DNA from: Actinophytocola sp050699915
GTDB lineage: Bacteria > Actinomycetota > Actinomycetes > Mycobacteriales > Pseudonocardiaceae
Reading direction: 5' to 3'
Length of the DNA: 64,000 nt
NCBI RefSeq assembly: GCF_050699915.1
Contig: NZ_JBOHGA010000005.1
Coordinates: 1 to 64,000, forward strand
Made by a program: the position numbers and the translations under genes. The notes under the pieces are model-generated. The model was not told where the DNA came from and made no database searches. It saw only the letters and a program-made list of their open reading frames with translations. Positions 7,822-16,446 of this stretch are shown in pieces; position 1 is the first letter of the stretch, and every line of letters starts with the position of its first letter.

Positions 7822-9941
7822 GCCTGCCCCTCCAATTTCCGTAGCGAGTTGCGAGCCGCCGTCACCACCGCTTCGGAGGTGAAGCCGAACTCGCGAAACA
7901 GAGTCTTGTAGTCCGCCGAGGCGCCGAAGTGCTCGATCGAGACGACCTCGCCGGCATCGCCGACGAACCGGTGCCACGGCTGCGCGATGCCGGCCTCCAC
8001 GGCCACCCGGGCCCGCACCGACGGTGGGATCACCTCGTCGCGGTAGGCCTCGTCCTGCGCGTCGAACCATTCCACGGACGGCATCGAGACCACTCTGGTT
8101 GGAACGCCGTCGGCCTCCAGGATCTTCCGTGCCTCCACCGCCATCTGCAGCTCCGAGCCGGTGGCGACCAACACGACCCGGGGCACCCCGGCCGAGGCCG
8201 CGGTGGATTCTCTGGCCAACACGTAGCCGCCCCGGCGCACGCCCTCCGCGGCGAGCTCCTTGGTGCCCTCGAGCACCGGCAGGTTCTGCCGGGTCAGCGC
8301 CAGGCCCACCGGCTGGGTGTGCTGGCCGAGGATCGCCCGCCAGGCCGCGGCGGTCTCGTTCGCGTCGCCCGGGCGGAGAATGACCAGGCCGGGGATCGCC
8401 CGCAGCGCGGCGAGGTGCTCGATCGGCTGGTGGGTCGGACCGTCCTCGCCGAGGCCGATCGAGTCGTGCGTCCAGACGTAGGTGACCGGCAGCTGCTGCA
8501 GCGCGGCCAGCCGCACCGGCGGGCGCATGTAGTCGCTGAACACCAGGAACGTCGCGCCGTACGGGCGGGTCGGGCCGTGCAGCACGATGCCGTTGAGGAT
8601 CGAGCCCATCGCGTGCTCGCGGACGCCGAAGTGCAGCGTGCGGCCGTAGGGGTCGGCGTTCCACTGCGTCGTGGACGCCTTGTGCGGGCCGAACGAGTTG
8701 GCACCCTTCATCGTGGTGTTGTTGCTCTCCGCGAGGTCCGCGGAGCCGCCCCACAGCTCGGGCAGGACGTCCGCCAGCGCGCTCAGCACCTCGCCGGACG
8801 CCTTGCGGGTGGCCAGGCCCTTTTCGTCGGGGTCCCAGCTGGGCAGGGCGTCGGTCCAGCCGTTCGGCAGCCGGTAGGCCGACGCCCGGTCGAGCAGCTC
8901 CTTGCGCACCGGGTTGGCCCGCGCCCAGCTGTCGAACGCGACCTCCCACTCGGCGCGGACCTGCTTGCCGCGCTCGGCGACCATCCGGGAGTGGGCCAGC
9001 ACGTCGTGCTCCACGGCGAACTTCTGGTCCGGGTCGAAGCCGAGGATCTTCTTGACCTCGCGGACCTCGTCCTCGCCCAGTGCCGCGCCGTGTGCCTTGC
9101 CGGTGTTCATCTTGTTGGGCGCCGGGTAGCCGATGACGGTCTTGAGCAGGATGAACGAGGGGCGGCCGGTCTCCGCCTTCGCCGCCTCGACGGCCGCCAG
9201 GATCGCGGTGACGTCCTCGCCGCTCTCCACGACCTGGACGTGCCAGCCGTAGGCCTCGTACCGCTTCGCGGTGTCCTCGGACAGCGCGATGTTCGTGTCG
9301 TCCTCGATGGAGATCTTGTTGTCGTCGTAGATCAGCACGAGGTTGCCGAGCTCCTGGCGGCCGGCGATCGAGGACGCCTCGGAGGACACGCCCTCCTCGA
9401 TGTCGCCGTCGGAGGCGATGACGTAGATGAAGTGGTCGAAGACACTCTCGCCCGGCGCGGCGTCGGGGTCGAAGAGCCCACGCTCGCGGCGGTTGGCCAT
9501 GGCCATGCCGACCGCGGAGGCGACGCCCTGGCCCAGCGGCCCGGTGGTGATCTCCACGCCGCGGGTGTGGCCGTGCTCGGGGTGGCCGGGGGTCAGCGAG
9601 CCCCACTTGCGCAGCGCGGCGATGTCGTCGATCTCCAGGCCGTAGCCGGAGAGGAAGAGCTGCAGGTAGAGCGTGAGGCTGGAGTGGCCGGCGGAGAGCA
9701 CGAACCGGTCCCGGCCGATCCACTCGGGGTCGTTGGGGTCGTGCCGCATGACGCGCTGGTAGAGGGCGTACGCGGTCGGCGCCAGGCTCATCGCCGTGCC
9801 CGGGTGGCCGTTGCCGGCCTCCTGGACGGCGTCGGCGGCGAGCACCCGGATCGTGTCGACGGCTCGTTTGTCGAGATCCGTCCAGTCGTCCGGGGTGTTC
9901 TGCGTGGTCAGGCGGGCGAGTTCGTCACTGGTGATGGACAC
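7818..9941 (-). CDS. tkt: Transketolase
   Basis: A thiamine-diphosphate enzyme transferring two-carbon ketol units between pentose, tetrose and triose phosphates. Over about 707 residues it shows GNGHPGTAMSLAP near the N-terminus, the TPP/Mg motif SDGDIEEGVSSEA near residue 160, HTRGVEITTGPLGQG, and the C-terminal half with WTHDSIGLGEDGPTHQPIEH. It is the first gene of the six-gene operon. The chosen GTG is followed by SITSDELARLTTQN; GGGAG lies about 12 nt upstream. The ~196-bp gap to ctaB should hold divergent promoters, but I could not pick convincing -35/-10 boxes. Confidence 0.96.
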   Translation of the reverse strand: MSITSDELARLTTQNTPDDWTDLDKRAVDTIRVLAADAVQEAGNGHPGTAMSLAPTAYALYQRVMRHDPNDPEWIGRDRFVLSAGHSSLTLYLQLFLSGYGLEIDDIAALRKWGSLTPGHPEHGHTRGVEITTGPLGQGVASAVGMAMANRRERGLFDPDAAPGESVFDHFIYVIASDGDIEEGVSSEASSIAGRQELGNLVLIYDDNKISIEDDTNIALSEDTAKRYEAYGWHVQVVESGEDVTAILAAVEAAKAETGRPSFILLKTVIGYPAPNKMNTGKAHGAALGEDEVREVKKILGFDPDQKFAVEHDVLAHSRMVAERGKQVRAEWEVAFDSWARANPVRKELLDRASAYRLPNGWTDALPSWDPDEKGLATRKASGEVLSALADVLPELWGGSADLAESNNTTMKGANSFGPHKASTTQWNADPYGRTLHFGVREHAMGSILNGIVLHGPTRPYGATFLVFSDYMRPPVRLAALQQLPVTYVWTHDSIGLGEDGPTHQPIEHLAALRAIPGLVILRPGDANETAAAWRAILGQHTQPVGLALTRQNLPVLEGTKELAAEGVRRGGYVLARESTAASAGVPRVVLVATGSELQMAVEARKILEADGVPTRVVSMPSVEWFDAQDEAYRDEVIPPSVRARVAVEAGIAQPWHRFVGDAGEVVSIEHFGASADYKTLFREFGFTSEAVVTAARNSLRKLEGQA

Positions 9942-10137
9942 GGACCAAGGCTCCCATTGACTCGACTGCGTGATCGTTCGAGCGGCCCGCGTGTCGCGTC
10001 CCCTCGACCGTGCGACCCGCGCGTCTACCTCGTAGTACCTCGTCAGCGCCAAGACTAACGAAGGCACCCGAGGCGGGCGGGTCATGGTCACGCGGCTACG
10101 ATTCCGTCGTTGCCGAGTTGACCAAATGGGGAGTTGC

Positions 10138-11085
10138 ATGCCGCCGGTGAGCGCTGCCGCGGACTCCGTCCGCGCCGCGGGTGGCAGACGTCGTCGCAAG
10201 GACGCGCTGCTGGCCTACGTCGCGCTGACCAAGCCCCGGATCATCGAGCTGCTGCTGGTCACGACGGTGCCGGCGATGATGCTCGCGGAGCGCGGCATCC
10301 CGTCGCCGTGGCTGGTGTTCGCCACGCTGTTCGGCGGGACCATGGCCGCCGGCTCGGCGAACGCGCTCAACTGCGTCGCGGACGCCGACATCGACGCGGT
10401 GATGAAGCGCACCCGCTCGCGGCCGCTGCCCCGCCACAGCGTCCCGCCGCGGAACGCCCTGATCTTCGGCGTGACGCTCGGCGTGCTGTCGTTCGCGTGG
10501 CTCTGGCCCACGACGAACCTGCTGGCCGCGTCGATGGCGGTCGGCGCGATCCTGTTCTACGTCTTCGTCTACACCTTGTTCCTGAAGCGGCGGACCGCGC
10601 AGAACATCGTGTGGGGCGGGGCGGCCGGCTGCATGCCGGTGGTCATCGGCTGGTCGGCGGTGACCGGGTCGATCGAGTGGCCGGCGCTGGTCATGTTCGG
10701 CGTGATCTTCTTCTGGACGCCGCCCCACTTCTGGGCCCTGGCGATGAAGTTCCGCGACGACTACGCGCGGGCGGGCGTCCCGATGCTCCCGGTGGTGACG
10801 ACGGCCGAGCGCGTGGTGCGCCAGATCGTCACGTACTCGTGGGTGATGGTCGTGTGGACGCTGCTCCTGGTGCCGGCCACCGGCTGGGTGTACACGGCGT
10901 TCGCGGCCGTCTCGGGCGGCTGGTTCCTGGTGGTCGCACACCGGCTCTACGCGACGGTGCGCCGGGGCGAGCCGGGCCGGCCGATGAAGCTGTTCCACAT
11001 GTCGAACACCTACCTGACCTTGGTGTTCGTGGCGCTGGCCGTGGACTCGGCACTGGGCCTGCCCGTTCTCGGCTGGCCGTTCTAG
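10138..11085 (+). CDS. ctaB: Protoheme IX farnesyltransferase (heme O synthase)
   Basis: Adds a farnesyl group to heme b to give heme O, the precursor of heme A for aa3-type cytochrome c oxidase. It is a UbiA-superfamily membrane protein of 315 residues with about eight to nine hydrophobic helices. The prenyl-diphosphate motif NCVADADIDAVMKRT has the N-x3-D-x3-D pattern, and the second conserved loop FWTPPHFWALAMKFRDDYARAG is present. I chose the ATG preceded by GGGGAG at 6 nt over two upstream in-frame starts. Its partner ctaA lies about 7 kb away. Confidence 0.96.
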   Translation: MPPVSAAADSVRAAGGRRRRKDALLAYVALTKPRIIELLLVTTVPAMMLAERGIPSPWLVFATLFGGTMAAGSANALNCVADADIDAVMKRTRSRPLPRHSVPPRNALIFGVTLGVLSFAWLWPTTNLLAASMAVGAILFYVFVYTLFLKRRTAQNIVWGGAAGCMPVVIGWSAVTGSIEWPALVMFGVIFFWTPPHFWALAMKFRDDYARAGVPMLPVVTTAERVVRQIVTYSWVMVVWTLLLVPATGWVYTAFAAVSGGWFLVVAHRLYATVRRGEPGRPMKLFHMSNTYLTLVFVALAVDSALGLPVLGWPF

Positions 11086-11318
11086 CCCACGGCGGACAAA
11101 CGTGCGTGGTCTCGTGTCGACCAACGCAACCTCAGGGGAACGTCGATGTCGCCGCTGTTCAGCAGCGCGCAGCGGGCGCCGGGGTGGTGCTGGGCCAGGT
11201 ACGCCGCAGTCACCGCCGGCGCGGTGAGCACATGGTTGACGCCCACCCCGAAACCTCGATCAGCACCGCCTCGACCGTGCGGCTCACCGTAGTTGACGCC
11301 GCACGCGGTGAGAAATTA
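11082..11318 (-). pseudogene. Coding-like remnant between ctaB and the ArsR gene
   Basis: The minus strand holds an open frame of about 78 codons with no ATG near its head. A stretch reading HVLTAPAVTAAYLAQHHPGA followed by RCALLNSGDIDVPL has almost exclusively G/C third bases, as real genes here do. No ribosome binding site or family-length protein goes with it. I read it as a possible decayed gene fragment but cannot name the family; a vague likeness to the middle of HAD-type hydrolases is only an impression. It also overlaps the expected promoter of the ArsR gene. Confidence 0.22.
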
Positions 11319-11344
11319 CCGTCTGGTTATTGAACCTGGAGGTG

Positions 11345-11686
11345 ATGGACCTGACCGCGACTCTAGAGCGGCTGGACGCCACGTTCGCCGCGCTGGCGGA
11401 TCCGACCCGGCGCGCGATCCTCGCCCGGCTCGCGCGCGGCGAGGCGTCGGTCAAGGAGCTGGCCGAGCCGTTCGCGATGACGCAGCCGGCCATCTCCAAG
11501 CACCTCAAGGTCCTCGAGCGCGCCGGCCTCGTCTCGCGCGGCCGCGACGCGCAGCGGCGGCCCTGCCGGCTGGAGGCCCAGCCCCTGCGCGACGCCGCCG
11601 AATGGCTCGTCGGGTACCGCCAGTTCTGGGCCGAGAGCTACGAGCGCCTCGAGTCGCTCCTCGGCGACCTGCGGGAGGAACCGTGA
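11345..11686 (+). CDS. ArsR-family transcriptional regulator
   Basis: A 113-residue winged-helix repressor of the ArsR class. The HTH is LADPTRRAILARLARGEASV followed by the recognition helix MTQPAISKHLKVLERAGLVSR, and no metal-binding CxC pair is visible. It overlaps the following AHSA1-domain gene by four bases (GTGA). This two-gene arrangement of a metal-free ArsR protein and an AHSA1/SRPBCC protein is very common in actinobacteria. The ATG follows GGAGG very closely, so a TTG five codons earlier remains possible. Confidence 0.85.
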   Translation: MDLTATLERLDATFAALADPTRRAILARLARGEASVKELAEPFAMTQPAISKHLKVLERAGLVSRGRDAQRRPCRLEAQPLRDAAEWLVGYRQFWAESYERLESLLGDLREEP

Positions 11687-12171
11687 TCGTCAGCACCCCG
11701 AGCGACCGCGAGATCGCGCTCACCAAGGAGTTCGCCGCCCCGCGCCGGCTCGTGTTCGACGCGCACACCAGGCCCGAGCTGCTCAAGCGGTGGTTCGGCC
11801 CGCACGACTGGCGGCTCGTCGTCTGCGAGATCGACCTGCGCCCCGGCGGGACCTGGTACTACCTCATGCGCGGCCCGGGCGGCGCGGAGATGACCCTGCG
11901 CGGCACCTACCTGGAGATCGTCCACCCGGAGCGCATCGTCACCACGGAGTCCAATGTGGACTGCGACGCCCGCGCCGAGCACGAGTCGCTCGCCACCGTG
12001 GTCCTCGTCGAGCACGGCGGGCGCACCACGCTGACCAACACCGTTCGCTTCCCCAGCAAGGAGATCCGCGACGCCGTGCTCGAGTCCGGGATGGCGCGCG
12101 GGGTGGGGGAGGGCTTCGACCGCCTCGCCGACCTGCTGGCTACGAGCCGGGAGTCGCCGGCAGACCGATGA
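11683..12171 (+). CDS. SRPBCC/AHSA1-domain protein
   Basis: A 162-residue START-like fold protein of the Aha1 C-terminal (AHSA1) family, with typical segments EFAAPRRLVFDAHTRPELLK, RWFGPHDWR and DLRPGGTWYYLM. Such proteins are thought to bind small hydrophobic ligands, but the ligand is unknown. The GTG start has GGGAGGAA upstream and overlaps the ArsR stop. Its last 32 nt overlap the 3' end of the convergent HD-domain gene. Confidence 0.85.
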   Translation: MIVSTPSDREIALTKEFAAPRRLVFDAHTRPELLKRWFGPHDWRLVVCEIDLRPGGTWYYLMRGPGGAEMTLRGTYLEIVHPERIVTTESNVDCDARAEHESLATVVLVEHGGRTTLTNTVRFPSKEIRDAVLESGMARGVGEGFDRLADLLATSRESPADR

Positions 12172-12853
12172 TCCCGAGCGCGGTCAGCGCGTCGAGCAGG
12201 TCGGCGACGTCGTGGTCGTCCAGCGACTCGCGGATGTGCTGCCACAGCATCAGGTTCGTCGCCGCCCAGCGGGAGTAGGCGGCCGCCGCGTCCGGGTTGT
12301 AGAAGTAGTAGCCGTCGTCGTGCACGGACTGCTGCTCGCCGACGATCTTGTCGGCGAGCTCCCGCAAGGTGATGCCGTTCTCCTGCAGGTACCTGTGCGA
12401 CAGCATCACCGGGGTCACCGGCAGCGCCTTGAACAGCGTGTCGGCGTCTGAGAGCGCCTGTGCCTCCACCGAGATGCGCGGTCCGCGGTTGGCCATCTCC
12501 GCCTCGATCACGATGTCGTCGATCCATCGCGCGGTGGCCGGCCCGATACCGGCGCGGGCGAGCACGTCGAGTCGCAGCCGCTCGCCGGCCGACGCGGCGG
12601 AGTTGCGCCGCACGAGGTAGTTGACGTCGTGCACGAGGGCGGCCGTCTCCACGACGCTGACTTCGGCGCCGTTGGCCCGGGCGAAGTGCACGGCCTTGGC
12701 CCGGACGAAGCTCACGTGGTGCCAGCCGTGGAAGGGCAGGCGCTGCGCGTAGCGCGCGCACAGCCGGCGGACCTGCATGTCGACCGACGCCAGCACCCCA
12801 GGCGGAACGGCCGGGACGGCCGTCCGTACCGGTACGGCGTTCTCGGTGTGCAT
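12140..12853 (-). CDS. HD-domain metal-dependent phosphohydrolase
   Basis: A 237-residue protein with the HD-superfamily ligand pattern: HGWHH near residue 43, HD in ALVHDVNYL near 75, and a later Asp in SDADTLFKAL. It probably hydrolyses a phosphoester or nucleotide; the substrate cannot be inferred. The ATG has a good GGGGAGG site four bases upstream. The gene converges on, and overlaps by 32 nt, the AHSA1 gene. Confidence 0.75.
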   Translation of the reverse strand: MHTENAVPVRTAVPAVPPGVLASVDMQVRRLCARYAQRLPFHGWHHVSFVRAKAVHFARANGAEVSVVETAALVHDVNYLVRRNSAASAGERLRLDVLARAGIGPATARWIDDIVIEAEMANRGPRISVEAQALSDADTLFKALPVTPVMLSHRYLQENGITLRELADKIVGEQQSVHDDGYYFYNPDAAAAYSRWAATNLMLWQHIRESLDDHDVADLLDALTALGIIGLPATPGS

Positions 12854-12985
12854 CCAGCCTCCCCAGCACCCCGCCCACCGACGGGGTGCTGGATGATGGT
12901 AGACGCCGCGTGCGGCCCATGTCTGCTGTCGGAGTTCCTCCAGGTGGCTGAATGCGGAATGGGTCAGGGAATGGTCACGCTCGGT

Positions 12986-13624
12986 TCACAGGCGGCTCGC
13001 CAGTTTCTCCAGCCGACTCTCGACCGGGACGTGGCGCTGGCTCTCGTGGGTGTCGGGGTCGTAGGACAGGCTCCACGGCGTCACCTCGCGGGACTTCACG
13101 AGGAACGTCATGGTGCCGTCCGCGGCGCGGGGGATCCGGTGGAAGTCCGACGCGAGCAGGAAGGCGGACGCGCCGACCGGACACGGCGTGGCGGTCACCA
13201 GCTCCGCCGACCGGACCAGCTCGGTGCCCGGGTTGATCGTCGCGGCGTAGCGTTCGTGCAGGTAGCCGCCGCGCAGGATCGTCGTGCAGAAGTGGTAGCG
13301 GTGGTTGTGCACGGAGTCGGCGTAGCCCACCCGCCAGTCCCGCTGCTCCTTGTACTCGTGCAGCCAGAACGTGAACGGCTCGTCCGCCACGTCGCGCAGA
13401 CACCAGGCGAAGTGGGTCGTCGTCTCGCGCGACCGTCTGATGACCGCCGCGGCCTGCTCGTCGGGTAACTCCAGCAGGTGGTGGCGCAAGCTGGCGCGAA
13501 GCCCGGGCCGCTCGGCCCAGACCTCGAACCACTTGTCGACGTTGTCCCAGCGCTGGGACAGGTCGAACTCGGCCGATCGCAGCTGCTCGGCCAGCTCGCT
13601 CAGGGCGGAGACCCTGTTGGGCAC
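12986..13624 (-). CDS. Cupin-like protein of unknown function
   Basis: A 212-residue cytoplasmic protein without a family name I can give. Its middle reads SVHNHRYHFCTTILRGGYLH, which fits a cupin first motif (HxH, then a later Glu and Gly), and ASAFLLASDFHRI fits the second. This resembles thiol dioxygenase-type metal cupins. The GTG start is six bases after the stop of the membrane-protein gene and has GGGGAG about 11 nt upstream, so the two form an operon. Function unknown; a metal-dependent dioxygenase or ligand sensor is possible. Confidence 0.7.
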   Translation of the reverse strand: MPNRVSALSELAEQLRSAEFDLSQRWDNVDKWFEVWAERPGLRASLRHHLLELPDEQAAAVIRRSRETTTHFAWCLRDVADEPFTFWLHEYKEQRDWRVGYADSVHNHRYHFCTTILRGGYLHERYAATINPGTELVRSAELVTATPCPVGASAFLLASDFHRIPRAADGTMTFLVKSREVTPWSLSYDPDTHESQRHVPVESRLEKLASRL

Positions 13625-13630
13625 GAGATA

Positions 13631-14632
13631 TCAGCTCCCCAACTCGGCGGTGACGGAGAACTCCCGGAGGAAGTTGTAGAACTCGGCGTTCAGCTCGAGG
13701 AACTGGTCCTCGGACAGCGGCGTGTTGGTGATCTTCTGGAACTGCTCGATGAAGTCCTTCCGCGAGGTGTCCGGCGTGATCACCAGGTGGTGCGCGTGCG
13801 GCGAGGCGGAGATGCGGGTGAACTCGGCGCGCTCCATGTTGTAGATGAACGAGCCCTCGGAGAAGCGCAGCGTGCGCGGGAACTCGTTGCTCGCCCGCGC
13901 GTCGCTGAAGAGCGTGACCCAGACGCTCTCGTCGAAGATCTCCAGCCGGTCGGTCGGCGGGTCGGAGATCACCGTGACCTCCATCCGGGTGCAGCGGCTG
14001 CGCGCGAGGTACAGGCCGACCAGCCCGATGCGGATCTCGTCGTGCAGCCGGGAGTGGATGGTGTCGAAGTCGACGTCCGCCGCCGAATGCCTGATCAGGT
14101 ATCGGGCCCGTCCGCTGATCCCGCTCAAGTTCCCCGGATCCGCGACCACCGCGCGGAACTCCCACTCCGCCTTGGACAGCAGCAGCCGCGCGGCCGCGTG
14201 CCGGCCGGAGAACCCGCGGAACAGGTACTGCCGGGTGCCCTGCAGGTCCTGCATCATCAGCCGGTTGAAGGCCGGGTCGGGTTCCGCCGTTGGCTCGAAG
14301 ATGTGAGTGGGGAAGAACTCGCGGTTCATCGAGCGGTACTCGGATGCCAGGTCGTGCAGCGCCTGGCGGCTCTCGTCGATGAGCGGGGTCAGCATCGCGC
14401 GCTGGGTGGCGGTGGCCGTGATGAGGGTCTGCCCGAAGCCGACGATCGCCGACACCAGGGTGCCGGTGGATACGGCGGTGAGCAGGTTCCTGCCCGTACC
14501 GGGTGCCATGCCGCTGGTGGCGATCATCGCCGCGCCCGAAATCACCAACAAGATCAGGAGGAGGAGGCCGGTTCTGGTCCAGAAGATCTCTTGAATCGGG
14601 TTCTTGCGGAGGCCCTTGGCTTCCGCGGGCAA
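13631..14632 (-). CDS. Two-helix membrane protein with a large soluble domain, unknown function
   Basis: The 333-residue chain has two N-terminal membrane helices (TGLLLLILLVISGAAMIATS and a second about 15 residues later) followed by about 260 soluble residues facing one side of the membrane. The soluble part (RGFSGRHAAARLLL, RLHDEIRIGLVGLYLARSR, MEVTVISDPPTDRLEIFDES) has an alternating beta/alpha look that faintly recalls phospholipase-D-like sensor domains without HKD motifs; this is only an impression. I chose a TTG start because AAGGAGGTGA, an almost complete anti-16S match, lies 5 nt upstream; a GTG eight codons earlier has no such site. Coupled to the cupin-like gene. Confidence 0.7.
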   Translation of the reverse strand: MPAEAKGLRKNPIQEIFWTRTGLLLLILLVISGAAMIATSGMAPGTGRNLLTAVSTGTLVSAIVGFGQTLITATATQRAMLTPLIDESRQALHDLASEYRSMNREFFPTHIFEPTAEPDPAFNRLMMQDLQGTRQYLFRGFSGRHAAARLLLSKAEWEFRAVVADPGNLSGISGRARYLIRHSAADVDFDTIHSRLHDEIRIGLVGLYLARSRCTRMEVTVISDPPTDRLEIFDESVWVTLFSDARASNEFPRTLRFSEGSFIYNMERAEFTRISASPHAHHLVITPDTSRKDFIEQFQKITNTPLSEDQFLELNAEFYNFLREFSVTAELGS

Positions 14633-14637
14633 GTAAT

Positions 14638-14647
14638 TCACCTCCTT
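14638..14647 (-). promoter_or_regulatory. Extended Shine-Dalgarno deciding a TTG start
   Basis: AAGGAGGTGA on the minus strand is a ten-base match to the 16S rRNA 3' end, the strongest I noticed in this window. It ends five bases before the TTG at 14632. An alternative GTG at 14641 lies inside the site, and one at 14656 lies upstream of it, so both are unlikely. Confidence 0.65.
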
Positions 14648-14807
14648 GGGCGACACTCGATCGGCCGAATGCTCTGAGTAAATGATCGAGCGCGGGGAGT
14701 TACTCTACCCCTGGGGACAATTGTGAGAAATAGGCGAAACGAGTGACCAGCACGGTTACCGATAGCCGCCGTTCGGCGCCGGGACGCGCCCCTTAAGCTC
14801 GCGAACC

Positions 14808-15416
14808 ATGCGCAACGTGAGCAAGGTCCTCCTGGCGGTGGCCGCCGCGGTGAGCCTCACCGGGTGTGTCGCCGACGAGCAGGCCTCCAGTGAGCCGCCC
14901 GGGGACACCGTGAGCTTCCCGCCGCCGAGCACCGAGGAGCCGGCGCCGCCGGAGTCGGAGACCAGCGCGCCGCCGAGCGACGACGCGAGCACCGCGGTGG
15001 AGTGCACCGCGAAGGACATCGAGGTGACCGGCGGGGCGAACGCCCACCCGACGATCACCCTGCCGAAGAACTGCTCCGCGCCCACCAAGCTGATCGTCGA
15101 GGACCTGCAGCCGGGCACCGGCCCGGAGGCCGCCTCGGGTGCCAAGATGCAGGCTCACTACGCGCTGTCCGCGTGGTCGAGTGGACAGGAGCTGGAGACC
15201 TCCTACCCGCCGTCGGGCCAGGGCCCGCTGGACATCCCGACCGTCGGCGAGGGGCTCATCGAGGCGTGGAATCAGGGCCTGGTGGGCATGAAGCAGGGTG
15301 GCCGGCGGCTGATCGTCGCGCCGCCGGAGACCGCCTACGGCGGGCAGCAGGGCCACCAGCTGGCGAACGAGACCCTGGTGTTCGTCATCGACGCCGTGAA
15401 GGTGACCGCCGCCTAG
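14808..15416 (+). CDS. FKBP-type peptidyl-prolyl isomerase lipoprotein
   Basis: A 202-residue exported lipoprotein. The N-terminus has a signal peptide ending in the lipobox LTGC with Cys 20, then a Pro/Ser/Glu-rich linker to about residue 65. The C-terminal FKBP domain carries AHYALSAWSSGQELETSY, IEAWNQGLVGMKQGGRRLIV and the closing ETLVFVIDAVKV. It should catalyse proline isomerisation outside the membrane. Its end overlaps the convergent quinone oxidoreductase gene by 32 nt. Confidence 0.9.
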   Translation: MRNVSKVLLAVAAAVSLTGCVADEQASSEPPGDTVSFPPPSTEEPAPPESETSAPPSDDASTAVECTAKDIEVTGGANAHPTITLPKNCSAPTKLIVEDLQPGTGPEAASGAKMQAHYALSAWSSGQELETSYPPSGQGPLDIPTVGEGLIEAWNQGLVGMKQGGRRLIVAPPETAYGGQQGHQLANETLVFVIDAVKVTAA

Positions 15417-16407
15417 CTCCGGGCCGGCCGGCGGGTCCGGGGATGAGCAGCAGCTTCCCGGTGGTCCGCCGGCCTTCGAGGTCCTCGTGGGCCTTGCGGG
15501 CGTCGGCGAGCGGATAGCGGCCGCCGATCCGCACGTCGAGGCGACCGCCGGTGATCGCGGAGAACAGCTCCTCGCAGCGCCAGCGAAACTCTTCTGGCGT
15601 CGCGAGGTGGTGCCCGAGCGTGGGCCGGGTGAGGAACACCGAACCGGCCGCGTTCAGCCGCTGCGGGTCCACCGGTGGCACCGGGCCGCTGGACGCGCCG
15701 AACAGCACCAGCATGCCGCGCCGGGCGAGGCAGGCGAGGCTGCGGTCGAACGTGTCCTTGCCGACGCCGTCGTAGACCGCCGCGACACCCACGCCGCCGG
15801 TGATCCGCTCGACCTCCTCGGCGAAGTCGTTCTCGGTGTAGCGGACGACCTCGTCCGCGCCGGCGCCGCGGGCGAGCTCCTCCTTCTCGGCGGTGGACAC
15901 CGTCGCGATCACCTTGCCGCCGCGGGACTTCGCGGTCTGGACGAGCAGCAGCCCGACTCCGCCCGCGGCGGCGTGGATCAGCACCGTGTCGCCCGGCTTC
16001 ACGGGGTAGGTGGACGTCACGAGGTAGTGGGCGGTGAGCCCCTGCAGCATCGACGCCGCGGCGATCTCGTCGGAGACGCCGTCCGGGACGGCGAACGCCG
16101 AATGGGCCGGCACGATCGCCCGCTGCGCGTAGGACCCCGCCACCTCCGCCCAGGCGACGCGGTCGCCGGCGGCGAACCCGGTGACCTCCGGGCCGACCGC
16201 GGCGACCACGCCCGCGCCCTCGTTGCCCGGCGTGAACGGCAGGTCCTTCGGGTACAGACCGCGCCGGTGATAGGTGTCGATGTAGTTGACGCCGGCCGCG
16301 GCGACATCCACCAGCAGCTCACCCGTGCCGGGCTCCGGCACGTCGATCCGGGCGAGCTCGAGCACCTCCGGTCCGCCGGTGGCGCGTACCACGACCGCGT
16401 CGACCAC
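15385..16407 (-). CDS. qor: NADPH:quinone oxidoreductase (zeta-crystallin type)
   Basis: A 340-residue zinc-free MDR-family reductase. It has the N-terminal GVNYIDTYHRRGLYP segment, the cofactor loop IHAAAGGVGLLLVQTAK near residue 150, and the C-terminal GGRYPLADARKAHEDLEGRR end typical of quinone reductases. It should transfer electrons from NADPH to quinones in the cytoplasm. The GTG start has GGAGG about 7 nt upstream. The same gene (qor, Rv1454c) lies between ctaB and ctaA in M. tuberculosis, as I recall. The basic C-terminal tail is unusual. Confidence 0.92.
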   Translation of the reverse strand: MVDAVVVRATGGPEVLELARIDVPEPGTGELLVDVAAAGVNYIDTYHRRGLYPKDLPFTPGNEGAGVVAAVGPEVTGFAAGDRVAWAEVAGSYAQRAIVPAHSAFAVPDGVSDEIAAASMLQGLTAHYLVTSTYPVKPGDTVLIHAAAGGVGLLLVQTAKSRGGKVIATVSTAEKEELARGAGADEVVRYTENDFAEEVERITGGVGVAAVYDGVGKDTFDRSLACLARRGMLVLFGASSGPVPPVDPQRLNAAGSVFLTRPTLGHHLATPEEFRWRCEELFSAITGGRLDVRIGGRYPLADARKAHEDLEGRRTTGKLLLIPGPAGRPGARRRSPSRRR

Positions 16408-16446
16408 GTTTGTTCCTCCGCGTGGGTTGTCCAGCTTTCCCGGACC

